DNA of 64,000 nt, taken from contig JBKYIJ010000008.1 in NCBI GenBank assembly GCA_047030855.1, forward strand, positions 1,426,001 through 1,490,000, written 5' to 3'. The position numbers and the translations under genes were made by a program. The notes under the pieces are model-generated. The model saw only the letters and a program-made list of their open reading frames with translations, searched no databases and was not told the DNA's origin. Shown one piece after another: positions 51,963 through 61,177 of the stretch; position 1 is the first letter of the stretch, and every line of letters starts with the position of its first letter. This DNA comes from QVMM01 sp047030855 (lineage in GTDB: Bacteria; Bacteroidota; Bacteroidia; Bacteroidales; Dysgonomonadaceae).

Positions 51963-52746
51963 TTTCTTTGGTTTTTTGTTGATTGTCTGTGTTGCTCAGC
52001 ATCAGTTGCTGCAAATTGTTTCTTCCGAAACTTCGGTATGAATCCTGTTCGATTTCCACGTCGGGTTCGATCCATTTGTCACGATCCCGATATCCGAATT
52101 TCACGTATTTTATTTTGAGCCCTCTGGCAAGCCACTGTTGTTCGTAGAATGTCTGTATCTTAAGTATTTCGTCCACATAATCGGAATGATAAAGATCGTT
52201 TGTCTGATAAAGAACAGGCAGATTGTTTTCTTTAATCATTTCGGCGGTATAGAAATACATAAAGTTGCTGTCGGTTTTTAAGTGAATGATACCGTTTTCG
52301 GGCAATATTTGTCCGTAAAGTTTCATAAAACGTGTCGATGTCATCCGCTTATTGGTTTTGTTCATTTGCGGATCGGGGAAAGTCAGCCAGATTTCGGCAA
52401 CCTCGCCTTTGTCGAAAAAGTGATTGATCAGTTCGATATGCGTTCTCAGAAAAGCGACATTGTTCATTTCTTCTTCCAGCGATTGCTTTGCTCCTGTCCA
52501 CATTCTCGCGCCTTTTATGTCGATGCCGATAAAGTTTTTGTTCGGGAAAAGCTTTGCCAGCCCTACCGTATATTCACCTTTCCCGCAACCGAGTTCCAAA
52601 ACGATCGGATTGTCATTCTTGAAAAAATCGTCGTTCCATTTTCCTTTCATTTCAAACCCTTTTTCCTGTAGAGTGGCAAACGGGTATTGAAATACATGAG
52701 GATATTCCTCCATGCAGGCAAATTTTTTCAGTTTGTTTTTTCCCAT
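51943..52746 (-). CDS. trmB: tRNA (guanine-N7-)-methyltransferase
   Basis: 267 residues. Makes m7G46 in tRNA. SAM-binding region VLELGCGKGEYTVGLAKLFP and the catalytic/tRNA motifs IWLTFPDPQMNKTNKRMTS. The C-terminal tail after about residue 240 is extended. Shares 20 bases with mrp. Confidence 0.94.
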   Translation of the reverse strand: MGKNKLKKFACMEEYPHVFQYPFATLQEKGFEMKGKWNDDFFKNDNPIVLELGCGKGEYTVGLAKLFPNKNFIGIDIKGARMWTGAKQSLEEEMNNVAFLRTHIELINHFFDKGEVAEIWLTFPDPQMNKTNKRMTSTRFMKLYGQILPENGIIHLKTDSNFMYFYTAEMIKENNLPVLYQTNDLYHSDYVDEILKIQTFYEQQWLARGLKIKYVKFGYRDRDKWIEPDVEIEQDSYRSFGRNNLQQLMLSNTDNQQKTKENDKAIS

Positions 52747-52772
52747 TCGGACATTTTGTTTGATTCGTTTTG

Positions 52773-52780
52773 CAAAGATA
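52773..52780 (-). promoter_or_regulatory. -7 promoter element of trmB-mrp
   Basis: TATCTTTG on the minus strand, 27 bases upstream of trmB. Confidence 0.55.
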
Positions 52781-52843
52781 AATTAAAATTGCTTTTTAGA
52801 TTCAGGTTATTTTTATTCTCTATCATTTATTGATTGTAAAAAC

Positions 52844-52875
52844 AAAAAACCTTGTTTCGAAAACAAGGTTTTTTT
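52844..52875. terminator. Terminator after oxyR
   Basis: CCTTGTTT (52850-52857) pairs with AAACAAGG (52861-52868), with A6 on the left and T7 on the right. It sits between the oxyR stop and the trmB promoter and would stop minus-strand readthrough. Confidence 0.88.
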
Positions 52876-52899
52876 ATTCAATAATGTTTGACAGGAAGA

Positions 52900-53853
52900 T
52901 TAAATGTCAACGACAAATTTCTTCAGATTAGGATCCAGAAGATTTTTGGGTACCGACTGTTTCACTTCATCTATCAGTATGTTTAAAACGCGTTCCCTCA
53001 AAAAGTCTTTGCGGGTGATAAGGCTTATCTCTCTGACAGGAGAGATATCTTTAAATGGTCTGACATGCTTTTTTTGCTCCTCCGTCAGTTCCGCTATCGC
53101 CATTTCGGGGATAACCGTGATTCCGCTGTTGTTGTCTACGATATTGATAAGCGTACCAATGCTTCCTGCTTCGTAAGTGAACAACGGATGCGACGAGCCG
53201 AAAGCTCTTTTTCTTTTTCTCAGATTACATATTCTTAATATCTGGTTTCTGAAACAGTGGACTTCTTCAAGAAGCCAGAGCCTGCTTATGTTCAGATCCT
53301 CTTCATCCAATTCCTTTTTGGCGTACAAAGACGTTTCTTTCGGCGAAACGTATGCGTAGAATTTTTCGTAATAGATAGGATATTCGGTTATCCTATCGTT
53401 TTTCAGCGGAGTGGCGAGAATAGCCCCGTCAAGGGAACCGCTGAGCAACCGTTCTATTATCTGGTTGGTTGTAGTTTCCTGCACGACGAGTTCTATGTCA
53501 TACCCGTTTTCTTCGTGTTTCTCCATGAAACTCGGAAGCAGGTAAGGCGCAATTGTCGGGATAATTCCCAATCGGAAAGCACCTTGTACAATGCCTTTCT
53601 CTTCTTGTATGATTTCTTTTATTTGCTTGACCTGCGAAATTATGACTCTTGCCTGATTGATTATCTGAGTTCCGATAGGAGTCGGTTGTACAGGCAGCTG
53701 GCTTCTGTCGAATATTTTAACGCCCAACTCGTCCTCCAGTTTCTGGATCATCATGCTCAACGTAGGCTGAGTAACAAACGATGCTTCGGCTGCTTTGGCA
53801 AAATGACGATGATTGTCGACTGCGATGATGTACTCTAATTGTTGTATGTTCAT
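52900..53853 (-). CDS. oxyR: Hydrogen peroxide-sensing LysR-family regulator OxyR
   Basis: 317 residues. N-terminal winged helix-turn-helix (MNIQQLEYIIAVDNHRHFAK). The effector domain carries the redox cysteines C200 (EEVHCFRNQ) and C209 (LRICN), spaced as in OxyR, where they form the peroxide-induced disulfide. Third gene of an operon behind DUF4494 and yggS, 14 bases after yggS, followed by a strong terminator. Confidence 0.93.
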   Translation of the reverse strand: MNIQQLEYIIAVDNHRHFAKAAEASFVTQPTLSMMIQKLEDELGVKIFDRSQLPVQPTPIGTQIINQARVIISQVKQIKEIIQEEKGIVQGAFRLGIIPTIAPYLLPSFMEKHEENGYDIELVVQETTTNQIIERLLSGSLDGAILATPLKNDRITEYPIYYEKFYAYVSPKETSLYAKKELDEEDLNISRLWLLEEVHCFRNQILRICNLRKRKRAFGSSHPLFTYEAGSIGTLINIVDNNSGITVIPEMAIAELTEEQKKHVRPFKDISPVREISLITRKDFLRERVLNILIDEVKQSVPKNLLDPNLKKFVVDI

Positions 53854-53867
53854 AACATTACTTTTTT

Positions 53868-54533
53868 TCAGATTCTTTCGCCGAAAATGGAAGTTCCTAT
53901 TCTTACGATAGTCGCTCCTTCCTCGATTGCGATCTTATAGTCGTGGGACATTCCCATCGACACTTCTTTAAAATGCTTATACCCCGTAAAATGTTCATTT
54001 TTCAATTCGTCAAAAAACTTTTTCAGTGAACGGAATTCATTTCTAACCTGATCGAGGTCGTCCGTATCTGTTGCCATTCCCATAACGCCTGCGATTTTCA
54101 CGTTTTGCAGCGATTTCCAATCATTGTCTTTCAGAAAACAGCGGCACGATTCGAAGTTAAACCCGTACTTGCTTTCTTCTTGAGCAATATGGATTTCGAG
54201 AAGGCAGTTTACAGATACATTAAAGACTGAGGCTTGTTTCTCGATTTCTTCAATCAGTTTCCAACTGTCGACACTGTGAATCGTATTTACGTACGGTACG
54301 ATCTTCTTTACCTTGTTTGTTTGCAGATGCCCGATAAAATGCCATTCTATATCTTTCGGCAGCAGGCTTTGCTTTTGATCGACCTCCTGCATCCGGCTTT
54401 CTCCAAACGCTCTTTGTCCTGCGTCGTATGCCTCTGATATATCTTTTACGGGATGAAATTTCGAAACAGCCACAAGTTTTACGCCTTGCGGCAATGTTTG
54501 TTTTATTTTATCCAGATTTTCGGCAATGCTCAT
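53868..54533 (-). CDS. yggS: PLP homeostasis protein (YggS/COG0325)
   Basis: 221 residues, alanine-racemase-like TIM barrel that binds PLP. The PLP lysine is K25 in LVAVSKFHPVKDI; also GMSHDYKIAIEEGATIVRIG, the family signature. Not a racemase in known members; it buffers PLP. Six bases after DUF4494. Confidence 0.93.
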   Translation of the reverse strand: MSIAENLDKIKQTLPQGVKLVAVSKFHPVKDISEAYDAGQRAFGESRMQEVDQKQSLLPKDIEWHFIGHLQTNKVKKIVPYVNTIHSVDSWKLIEEIEKQASVFNVSVNCLLEIHIAQEESKYGFNFESCRCFLKDNDWKSLQNVKIAGVMGMATDTDDLDQVRNEFRSLKKFFDELKNEHFTGYKHFKEVSMGMSHDYKIAIEEGATIVRIGTSIFGERI

Positions 54534-54539
54534 ATTCCT

Positions 54540-54986
54540 TTAAATTTCTTTTTTCTCTTCGGCGGAATAAGGGAAAATATCTACGATCGCCGTTTCCGTC
54601 AGGCTTGCTATGGAATAATCGGCTAATGTCCCCGCCATGCCTTTCTCTACAATCGAAAGAGCGTCTTTCAGATCGGAAGCCTGTGCAAGCATCTGTGCGG
54701 CTGTCTTTTTTTCCGCTCCGCTTTTTTCATCCAATGTTATGAAATATACCTTTGCCTTGAAAAAACGGTCGCCGTTTTCGTTCAGAAAAGTTTCGGAATA
54801 CTTTGCTCTTTTAATGTCGGCAACCGTAAATTCACCGCTTATATAAGGTCTGATTTCTTCAATTATTTTCGCTTCTGCCTCGGTAAACGACAGGGCATCT
54901 ACCAGATAAGGCTCCGTTACTTTTTTCTGCACCCCGTTTTCCATCATTTTGTCGTAACTGACACGACATTCGAACCAATTGTACAT
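54540..54986 (-). CDS. DUF4494 family protein
   Basis: 148 residues, a Bacteroidota-specific family without known function. Starts MYNWFECRVSYDKMMENGVQ. No signal peptide or membrane helix, so probably cytoplasmic. First gene of the operon with yggS and oxyR. Confidence 0.85.
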   Translation of the reverse strand: MYNWFECRVSYDKMMENGVQKKVTEPYLVDALSFTEAEAKIIEEIRPYISGEFTVADIKRAKYSETFLNENGDRFFKAKVYFITLDEKSGAEKKTAAQMLAQASDLKDALSIVEKGMAGTLADYSIASLTETAIVDIFPYSAEEKKEI

Positions 54987-55023
54987 GTATAATATATTTA
55001 TTAGGTTTACTAATTCAAGAAAG

Positions 55024-55031
55024 CAAATTTA
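55024..55031 (-). promoter_or_regulatory. -7 promoter element of the DUF4494-yggS-oxyR operon
   Basis: TAAATTTG on the minus strand, 38 bases upstream of the start at 54986. Confidence 0.5.
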
Positions 55032-55079
55032 CATAATAAAGATAACATTTGTGGTCATTTATTCCTATCTTTATTTTCC

Positions 55080-55106
55080 AAAAGGCAAAAGATATGGTTG
55101 CCTTTT
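55080..55106. repeat. Inverted repeat in the DUF4494-methyltransferase gap
   Basis: AAAAGGCAA (55080-55088) and TTGCCTTTT (55098-55106) form a perfect nine-base inverted repeat around a nine-base spacer. It lies in a divergent gap, so it may be an operator rather than a terminator; the flanking T run is only four long. Confidence 0.35.
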
Positions 55107-55199
55107 AAAAGAATAAAATAAATTTACGTATTTTTTAATGTATTTTTAATTTATACCCTTTGTTTGTTTTTTAATTAATTCATTAACAATTAAACCCTT

Positions 55200-55937
55200 A
55201 TGAGAAAAGTCTTAAATAAAGTTATTCCTGCCCCTATTCTGTTGTGGTATAAAAAATGGTATAAAAAAAGAAACTCTCATTCGGAAAAATTCCAAGGGAA
55301 AAGCCCTCAGGAAATTTTTACAGACATATACAATACAAATCACTGGACAAGTCCTGAAAGCATTTCAGGACCGGGATCGGATTCCGAACAAACAACGACG
55401 TTGGTTGACGGTCTTAACAGCTTAATTAAAGAAAATAACATAAAATCAATATTGGACATTCCTTGCGGAGATTTTAACTGGATGCAAAAAGTTGATTTGG
55501 AAGGTATAGATTATATCGGTGCAGACATAGTTGAAGCCCTTATCAGTGAAAATCAGCAGAAATATACAGCCGAAAATATCCGCTTCGAAGTGCTGGATTT
55601 GATATCCGATAAATTGCCTAAAGTCGATATTTTGGTTGTAAGAGACTGCCTTGTGCATTTATCTCTGGAAAATATTTATAATTCTGTTAAGAATATAAAA
55701 TCATCAGGAGCCAAATATTTACTGGCGACAACTTTTCCTGAACATTCCGTGAATTTTGATATACAAACCGGCGAATGGAGACCTCTGAATCTGCAGATAA
55801 AACCGTTTAAGTTTCCTAAACCGTTATTGATTATAAACGAAGGATGTACGGAAGTTAAAGGCAGATTTAATGACAAATCAATGGCTCTATGGGAAATAGC
55901 TCAAATAGAATTGCCTCCAGCGCCTTATAAGGAATAA
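55200..55937 (+). CDS. SAM-dependent methyltransferase, substrate unknown
   Basis: 245 residues, class I fold. SAM motif ILDIPCGDFNWMQKVDLEG, acidic motif YIGADIVEALI and post-motif VVRDCLVHLS. Preceded by a basic N-terminus with aromatic residues (LLWYKKWYKKRN), which may bind membrane or RNA. Related proteins are sometimes near glycan genes. Single gene upstream of ffh. Confidence 0.82.
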   Translation: MRKVLNKVIPAPILLWYKKWYKKRNSHSEKFQGKSPQEIFTDIYNTNHWTSPESISGPGSDSEQTTTLVDGLNSLIKENNIKSILDIPCGDFNWMQKVDLEGIDYIGADIVEALISENQQKYTAENIRFEVLDLISDKLPKVDILVVRDCLVHLSLENIYNSVKNIKSSGAKYLLATTFPEHSVNFDIQTGEWRPLNLQIKPFKFPKPLLIINEGCTEVKGRFNDKSMALWEIAQIELPPAPYKE

Positions 55938-55985
55938 AAAAGAATAGAATTGATAAGTGAATTATAATCTGTAATTCCAAATTAT

Positions 55986-55993
55986 TATCTTTG
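55986..55993 (+). promoter_or_regulatory. -7 promoter element of ffh
   Basis: TATCTTTG, 37 bases before the ffh ATG. Confidence 0.55.
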
Positions 55994-56029
55994 CGGACAT
56001 TCAACGAAATAAGAAACAATAAATAGACT

Positions 56030-57358
56030 ATGTTTGAGAATTTAAGTGACAGACTGGATCGGTCGTTTAAGCTGCTGAAAGGAGAAGGCAAGATTACGGA
56101 AATTAATGTTGCGGAAACCCTGAAAGATGTACGCAGGGCTTTACTCGATGCCGACGTTAATTATAAAACCGCCAAACAATTTACCGAAACCGTTAAGGAG
56201 AAAGCTTTGGGACAAAATGTTCTGACAGCCGTTAAACCCGGACAACTGATGGTGAAGATCGTTCATGACGAACTCGCTCTACTTATGGGAGGAACGGCGG
56301 TAGATATCAATCTGAAAGGTTCGCCTTCCGTTATTTTAATGGCAGGGCTTCAGGGATCGGGAAAAACGACGTTTTCGGGCAAGCTGGCTAAATTGCTGAA
56401 ATCAAAGAAAGGTAAAAATCCGCTTCTCGTTGCTGACGATATTTATCGTCCCGCTGCGATCGAACAGTTGAAAGTTCTGGGAGAACAGATCGGCGTTCCC
56501 GTATATTCGGAAGAAGGGAATAAAAATCCTGTCGAAATAGCTCAGAATGCTATTAAATATGCGAAGCAGAACGGAAACGACCTTGTCATTATAGACACGG
56601 CGGGGCGTTTGGCTATCGACGAAGCGATGATGAACGAGATCGCGGCAATTAAAAACGCTGTCAAACCCGACGAAATACTCTTTGTCGTGGACTCCATGAC
56701 AGGGCAGGATGCCGTAAACACGGCCAAAGAATTTAACGACAGGCTCGATTTTGACGGAGTGGTGCTTACCAAACTGGATGGCGATACCCGCGGCGGAGCA
56801 GCCTTGTCCATCCGTTCGGTTGTAAACAAACCGATAAAGTTTGTCGGAATGGGCGAGAAAATGGATGCGCTGGATGTATTCCACCCCGAACGTATGGCAG
56901 ACCGTATTCTCGGAATGGGTGACATCGTTTCTCTTGTCGAAAAAGCCCAAGAGCAATTTGATGAAGAAGAAGCGCGACGCCTTCAGAAGAAAATCGCGAA
57001 GAACCAATTTGACTTCAATGATTTCATTGCCCAGATACAACAGATAAAGAAAATGGGTAACCTTAAAGATCTGGCGTCTATGATTCCCGGAGTAGGAAAA
57101 GCCATGAAGGATGTTGACATTGACGATGACGCGTTCAAAAGTATAGAAGCCATTATTCACTCTATGACTCCGAAGGAGAGGACGAGTCCCGAGATAATAA
57201 ACGGAAGCCGTAAACAACGGATCGCCACAGGAAGCGGAACTTCGATACAAGAAGTGAACAAGCTTCTGAAACAATTTGACGAAACCCGTAAGATGATGAA
57301 GATGATGACTCAGATGAAGGGTGCGGGCAAAATGATGTCGAAAATGAAACGCAGATAA
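56030..57358 (+). CDS. ffh: Signal recognition particle protein Ffh
   Basis: 442 residues. NG domain with G1 GLQGSGKTTFSGKLAKLL, DTAGRLAIDEAMM and TKLDGDTRGGAAL. The Met-rich M domain contains SPEIINGSRKQRIATGSGTS, which binds 4.5S RNA. Complete. Followed by a terminator, then folD. Confidence 0.97.
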   Translation: MFENLSDRLDRSFKLLKGEGKITEINVAETLKDVRRALLDADVNYKTAKQFTETVKEKALGQNVLTAVKPGQLMVKIVHDELALLMGGTAVDINLKGSPSVILMAGLQGSGKTTFSGKLAKLLKSKKGKNPLLVADDIYRPAAIEQLKVLGEQIGVPVYSEEGNKNPVEIAQNAIKYAKQNGNDLVIIDTAGRLAIDEAMMNEIAAIKNAVKPDEILFVVDSMTGQDAVNTAKEFNDRLDFDGVVLTKLDGDTRGGAALSIRSVVNKPIKFVGMGEKMDALDVFHPERMADRILGMGDIVSLVEKAQEQFDEEEARRLQKKIAKNQFDFNDFIAQIQQIKKMGNLKDLASMIPGVGKAMKDVDIDDDAFKSIEAIIHSMTPKERTSPEIINGSRKQRIATGSGTSIQEVNKLLKQFDETRKMMKMMTQMKGAGKMMSKMKRR

Positions 57359-57370
57359 GAATTATTATAG

Positions 57371-57399
57371 AAAAGGCGAAAAATGTTTTTCGCTTTTTT
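57371..57399 (+). terminator. Terminator after ffh
   Basis: AAAAGGCGAAAAA (57371-57383) pairs with TTTTTCGCTTTTT (57386-57398), one wobble, ending in a T run, 12 bases after the ffh stop. Confidence 0.75.
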
Positions 57400-57432
57400 A
57401 ATTGTATTTATCGGACAAAAAATCTAAAAACT

Positions 57433-58311
57433 ATGCAACTGATAGACGGAAAAGCGATAGCGGCTCAGATAAAGCAGGAAATAGCCGAAGAGGTAAAGCA
57501 AATTTTAAACGACGGAGGCAAGCGTCCGCATCTGGCGGCAGTGCTCGTGGGACATGACGGAGGCAGCGAAACCTATGTGACAAGCAAAGTGCGGACTTGT
57601 GAAGAAGTCGGCTTCAAGTCATCGCTTATCAGGTATGAGGACGATGTTACCGAGGCTGAACTGTTAGCTTGCGTGGATCGCCTGAACAAAGATGAAGACG
57701 TTGACGGTTTCATAGTTCAGCTTCCGCTTCCGAAACATATATCCGAACAGAAAGTAATAGAAGCGATTGATTATCGCAAAGATGTCGACGGTTTTCATCC
57801 CGTTAACGTAGGGCGTATGTCCATCGGTTTGCCCTGCTTCGTTTCCGCGACTCCTGCCGGTATTATAGAACTTCTGAAAAGATATAAGATCGAGACTCAA
57901 GGAAAGCATTGCGTGGTTTTAGGGCGGAGCAATATTGTCGGGAAACCTGTTGCCAGCCTTATGATGCAAAAATCATATCCCGGTGACGCAACCGTTACCG
58001 TTTGCCATAGCCGTACGCCCGATATTAAGGAAGTTTGCCGGCAGGCGGATATAATTATTGCCGCCCTCGGTTCTCCCGAGTTTCTGAAAGGCGATATGGT
58101 CAAAGACGGCGTTGTCGTAATCGACGTGGGAACGACAAGAGTCCCTTCAACCGAAACAAAATCGGGATTCAGACTCAAAGGCGATGTCGCATTTGACGAA
58201 GTTGCGTCCAAATCGTCATACATAACGCCTGTCCCCGGCGGAGTAGGGCCTATGACTATTGTGTCGCTGATGAAAAAATACTTTGCTGGCAGGAAAGAAA
58301 GCGATATATAA
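57433..58311 (+). CDS. folD: Methylenetetrahydrofolate dehydrogenase / cyclohydrolase
   Basis: 292 residues, bifunctional one-carbon enzyme. Catalytic Tyr/Lys in GGSETYVTSKVRTCEEVGF, signatures VDGFIVQLPLPKHI and the NADP-binding VVLGRSNIVGKPVASLM, and TPVPGGVGPMTIVSLM near the end. Complete. Confidence 0.96.
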   Translation: MQLIDGKAIAAQIKQEIAEEVKQILNDGGKRPHLAAVLVGHDGGSETYVTSKVRTCEEVGFKSSLIRYEDDVTEAELLACVDRLNKDEDVDGFIVQLPLPKHISEQKVIEAIDYRKDVDGFHPVNVGRMSIGLPCFVSATPAGIIELLKRYKIETQGKHCVVLGRSNIVGKPVASLMMQKSYPGDATVTVCHSRTPDIKEVCRQADIIIAALGSPEFLKGDMVKDGVVVIDVGTTRVPSTETKSGFRLKGDVAFDEVASKSSYITPVPGGVGPMTIVSLMKKYFAGRKESDI

Positions 58312-58375
58312 ATGATTTTATATTTAATTATTTATATAACTTATCAAGTTAATCCTCTTTTATAAACTTAACACT

Positions 58376-59064
58376 ATGAACAAAGACTATTGGGATAAAA
58401 GAGCAGTGCAGTTTAAAGACTCTTTATTAAAGCAAGTCGGTAAAACCGTAAACGGTAAAGATGTTGACGAAAATCAGTTACTGCTTATTATTGACAGTAT
58501 TGTTGAATCTTTGAGAATTACTCCAAAGGATGCGGTTGTTGATCTTTGCTGTGGCAATGGGCTTGTTACAAATAGAGTCGCCCGTTCCGTGTCTGAAATA
58601 ATCGGAGTTGATTTTTCTGCTGACCTAATAGAAACAGCGAAATCGAATATTTCGCCTACTGAAAAAAAAAAATTAAATATATAGTTGCCGATGTAATGCA
58701 TTTACCGGAAGAACTTTTCTTAAAATTTCGTAAATTCTATATGTACGAGGCTTTACAGTATTTTAACCCGGTAACGTTTTCGGAAGTGTTGAAGAAAATG
58801 AATGTTATGGAAAAAGGTTCGCTTTTCTTTATCGCAAGCATCCCAGACAAAGCCCATCTGTTCGAATATTACGATACTCCTGAAAAAAAGAAATTCTATT
58901 ATGAATGTGAAGAGCGTAAAGAACCGCATATTGGTTATTGGTGGGACGTTGACGATTTGAAGGGCATATCGGAAGAGAACGGGTTTGATTTTACTTATCT
59001 AAACCAATCTCCGGATTTATATACCGGTTATTACAGGTTTAACTGTTTACTTGAAAAAAAGTAA
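58376..59064 (+). pseudogene. Class I methyltransferase, frameshifted
   Basis: About 228 residues when joined. The first piece has the SAM site VVDLCCGNGLVTNRVARSVS and IIGVDFSADLIETA, then stops at 58684. The second piece continues as KYIVADVMHLPEELFL to 59064. The join is the A11 run at 58662-58672, where two fewer or one more A restores the frame. Substrate unknown. Single gene after folD. Confidence 0.78.
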
Positions 59065-59098
59065 TATTCGGCATCAAAGGTTAAAACAGCATTTCTTC

Positions 59099-59419
59099 TT
59101 AATTAAGAATAATATTATATTCGGGATGCTTCTCTATATATGCTTTTGTGTAAGGGCAAACAGGGATAACCGTTATTGAGTTTTCTTTTGCGTATTCGAG
59201 CAATGCTTTTGTCATAGCGGCGGCAATGCCTTTTCCCTCAAGTTCGGGCGGGACTTCCGTGTGGGTAACCCGCATACATCCGTCGTCGTCAATATAATAA
59301 TCTACTTCCGATATCAAATTATCGATTATTACTTCAAATCTTTGTTGCTCAATATTATGTCTTACGTCGTATTCCATGCTATGTAAACGTGGTTTATCCT
59401 GATATTGTTCATTATCCAT
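59099..59419 (-). CDS. GNAT-family N-acetyltransferase (YjdJ-like)
   Basis: 106 residues. The compact acetyltransferase fold has THTEVPPELEGKGIAAAMTK, the acetyl-CoA binding loop, and VIPVCPYTKAYIEKHPEY near the end, matching small YjdJ-like proteins. A second ATG 14 residues in (MEYDVRHN) is the usual family start and may be the real one. Substrate unknown. Confidence 0.85.
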   Translation of the reverse strand: MDNEQYQDKPRLHSMEYDVRHNIEQQRFEVIIDNLISEVDYYIDDDGCMRVTHTEVPPELEGKGIAAAMTKALLEYAKENSITVIPVCPYTKAYIEKHPEYNIILN

Positions 59420-59430
59420 TGCCTTGTAAT

Positions 59431-59464
59431 AAAAAAGGGCGTTAAATTATTTAACGCCCTTTTT
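59431..59464. terminator. Terminator after eno
   Basis: GGGCGTTAAA (59437-59446) pairs with TTTAACGCCC (59450-59459); A6 on the left serves as a T run for minus-strand transcripts and T5 lies on the right. It follows the eno stop by 20 bases. Confidence 0.9.
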
Positions 59465-59484
59465 GGTATGAAGCATTTTACTGA

Positions 59485-60774
59485 TTATTTCTTGCGTTGT
59501 ACGCGTTTGTATCCGTAAACGGCTTTGTTGCCAAGTTCTTCTTCGATACGAAGCAATTGGTTGTATTTAGCCATACGGTCTGTGCGGCTTAAAGAACCTG
59601 TTTTGATTTGGCCTGAATTTGTAGCTACCGCTATGTCGGCGATTGTAGCGTCTTCAGTTTCGCCCGAACGGTGAGAAGTTACGGATGTATAGCCTGCGCG
59701 GTGTGCCATTTCGATAGCATCCAAAGTTTCGGTAAGCGTACCGATTTGGTTTACTTTGATAAGGATTGAATTAGCACATCCGTTTTCGATACCTTTTTTC
59801 AGGAATTCAACGTTTGTAACGAACAAGTCATCACCGACAAGTTGGATTTTGTCGCCAAGTTTTTCTGTAAGCAGTTTCCAGCCTTCCCAGTCGTTTTCTC
59901 CCATACCGTCCTCGATGGAGTCGATCGGATATTTTTTCGCAAGTTTTGCGAGGAATTCAACCTGTTCTTTGGCATTGCGTTTTGCAGCTTTCGGTCCTTC
60001 AAACTTAGTGTAGTCATAAACTCCGTCTTTGAAGAACTCGGAAGCGGCACAGTCAAGAGCAAGAGTCACGTCTTTTCCCGGTTTGTAACCTGCAATTTCG
60101 ATTGCTTTGATGATTGAATCAAGAGCATCGTCAGTCCCTTTCAATGTCGGAGCAAAACCACCTTCATCACCTACGGCAGTGCTAAGCCCTCTGTCGTGGA
60201 ATTCTTTTTTAAGCGCGTGGAATATTTCAGCACCCATTCTCAAACCTTCTCTGAAAGATTTAGCGCCTACGGGGCGGATCATGAACTCTTGGAATGCGAT
60301 AGGAGCATCAGAGTGAGCGCCGCCGTTGATGATGTTCATCATCGGAACGGGAAGTGTATAAGTGTTGGTTCCGCCGATATAACGGTACAAAGGTATGTCA
60401 AGGCAGTTAGCGGCAGCTTTTGCTACTGCTAATGAAACGCCGAGAATAGCGTTTGCTCCGAGTTTTGATTTTGTTTTAGTTCCGTCGAGAGCGATCATTT
60501 TTTCGTCGATGCCTCTTTGGTCGAGAGCATCTTCCCCTATAAGCTTAGGAGCGATTACTTCGTTTACGTTTTTAACGGCTTTCAGTACGCCTTTTCCGCC
60601 ATATCTTTTTTTATCTCCGTCGCGAAGTTCAAGAGCTTCGTTTTCACCTGTTGATGCACCTGATGGTACAGCAGCGCGTCCGAATGCGCCGCATTCAAGT
60701 GTTACGTCAACTTCAATTGTTGGATTTCCTCTTGAATCCAAAATTTCGCGTGCATGAATACTTTCAATTCTCAT
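59485..60774 (-). CDS. eno: Enolase
   Basis: 429 residues. Converts 2-phosphoglycerate to PEP. Starts MRIESIHAREILDSRGNPTI; an upstream in-frame ATG at 60840 is rejected because it adds 22 unrelated residues and overlaps the promoter. Catalytic and metal motifs include GDDLFVTN, SILIKVNQIGTLTET and SHRSGETEDATIAD. Single gene. Confidence 0.97.
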   Translation of the reverse strand: MRIESIHAREILDSRGNPTIEVDVTLECGAFGRAAVPSGASTGENEALELRDGDKKRYGGKGVLKAVKNVNEVIAPKLIGEDALDQRGIDEKMIALDGTKTKSKLGANAILGVSLAVAKAAANCLDIPLYRYIGGTNTYTLPVPMMNIINGGAHSDAPIAFQEFMIRPVGAKSFREGLRMGAEIFHALKKEFHDRGLSTAVGDEGGFAPTLKGTDDALDSIIKAIEIAGYKPGKDVTLALDCAASEFFKDGVYDYTKFEGPKAAKRNAKEQVEFLAKLAKKYPIDSIEDGMGENDWEGWKLLTEKLGDKIQLVGDDLFVTNVEFLKKGIENGCANSILIKVNQIGTLTETLDAIEMAHRAGYTSVTSHRSGETEDATIADIAVATNSGQIKTGSLSRTDRMAKYNQLLRIEEELGNKAVYGYKRVQRKK

Positions 60775-60837
60775 GTCAGTAGTTTTAGTTAATTTATTTA
60801 TAATGAATATACTTTGTAAGTCATTTTTAAAGCATTG

Positions 60838-60845
60838 CAAAAATA
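60838..60845 (-). promoter_or_regulatory. -7 promoter element of eno
   Basis: TATTTTTG on the minus strand, 64 bases upstream of the eno start. No clear -33 box. Confidence 0.45.
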
Positions 60846-61135
60846 CCTATTTTTTTTCATCTATAAAATTCTTTTAGGTTCAAAGAATGTGAAAAATAGC
60901 AAAGTGTCAGCGATTTATTTTTTTAATGTGACGTATCCTTATTGTATCTTCATTTCTAACGGATTGGACTGTTGTTTGTTCAGATTGATTCTAAAGACAA
61001 TTTTAGTAGGTGTTTTTGATAATATACTCTGATTCAGTACTATATATTGATGTACGAAAATGCAATAGTTAAAATGATAATAGTTTTTTATTAATATTTG
61101 TATTTTTAATTGCCCTAATTGTTGGTAAGTTTATT
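60846..61135. other. Divergent gap between eno and the P-loop gene, nothing coding seen
   Basis: About 290 AT-rich bases between the two divergent promoters. A 65-codon frame here starts inside the eno promoter and has no family resemblance. No RNA fold or repeat was evident. Confidence 0.55.
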
Positions 61136-61143
61136 TATTTTTG
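61136..61143 (+). promoter_or_regulatory. -7 promoter element of the PEPCK/HPrK-like gene
   Basis: TATTTTTG, 35 bases before the ATG at 61178. Confidence 0.45.
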
Positions 61144-61177
61144 AAATCGGAAAAAATAATCAATAATATAAAATCAC

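Noticed and set aside
56402..57274. A 290-codon minus-strand frame opposite ffh
   Set aside because: Shadow of the ffh NG and M domains; skewed Phe/His/Arg composition.
60775..60840. N-terminal extension of enolase
   Set aside because: Unrelated residues, and the ATG lies in the -7 promoter box.
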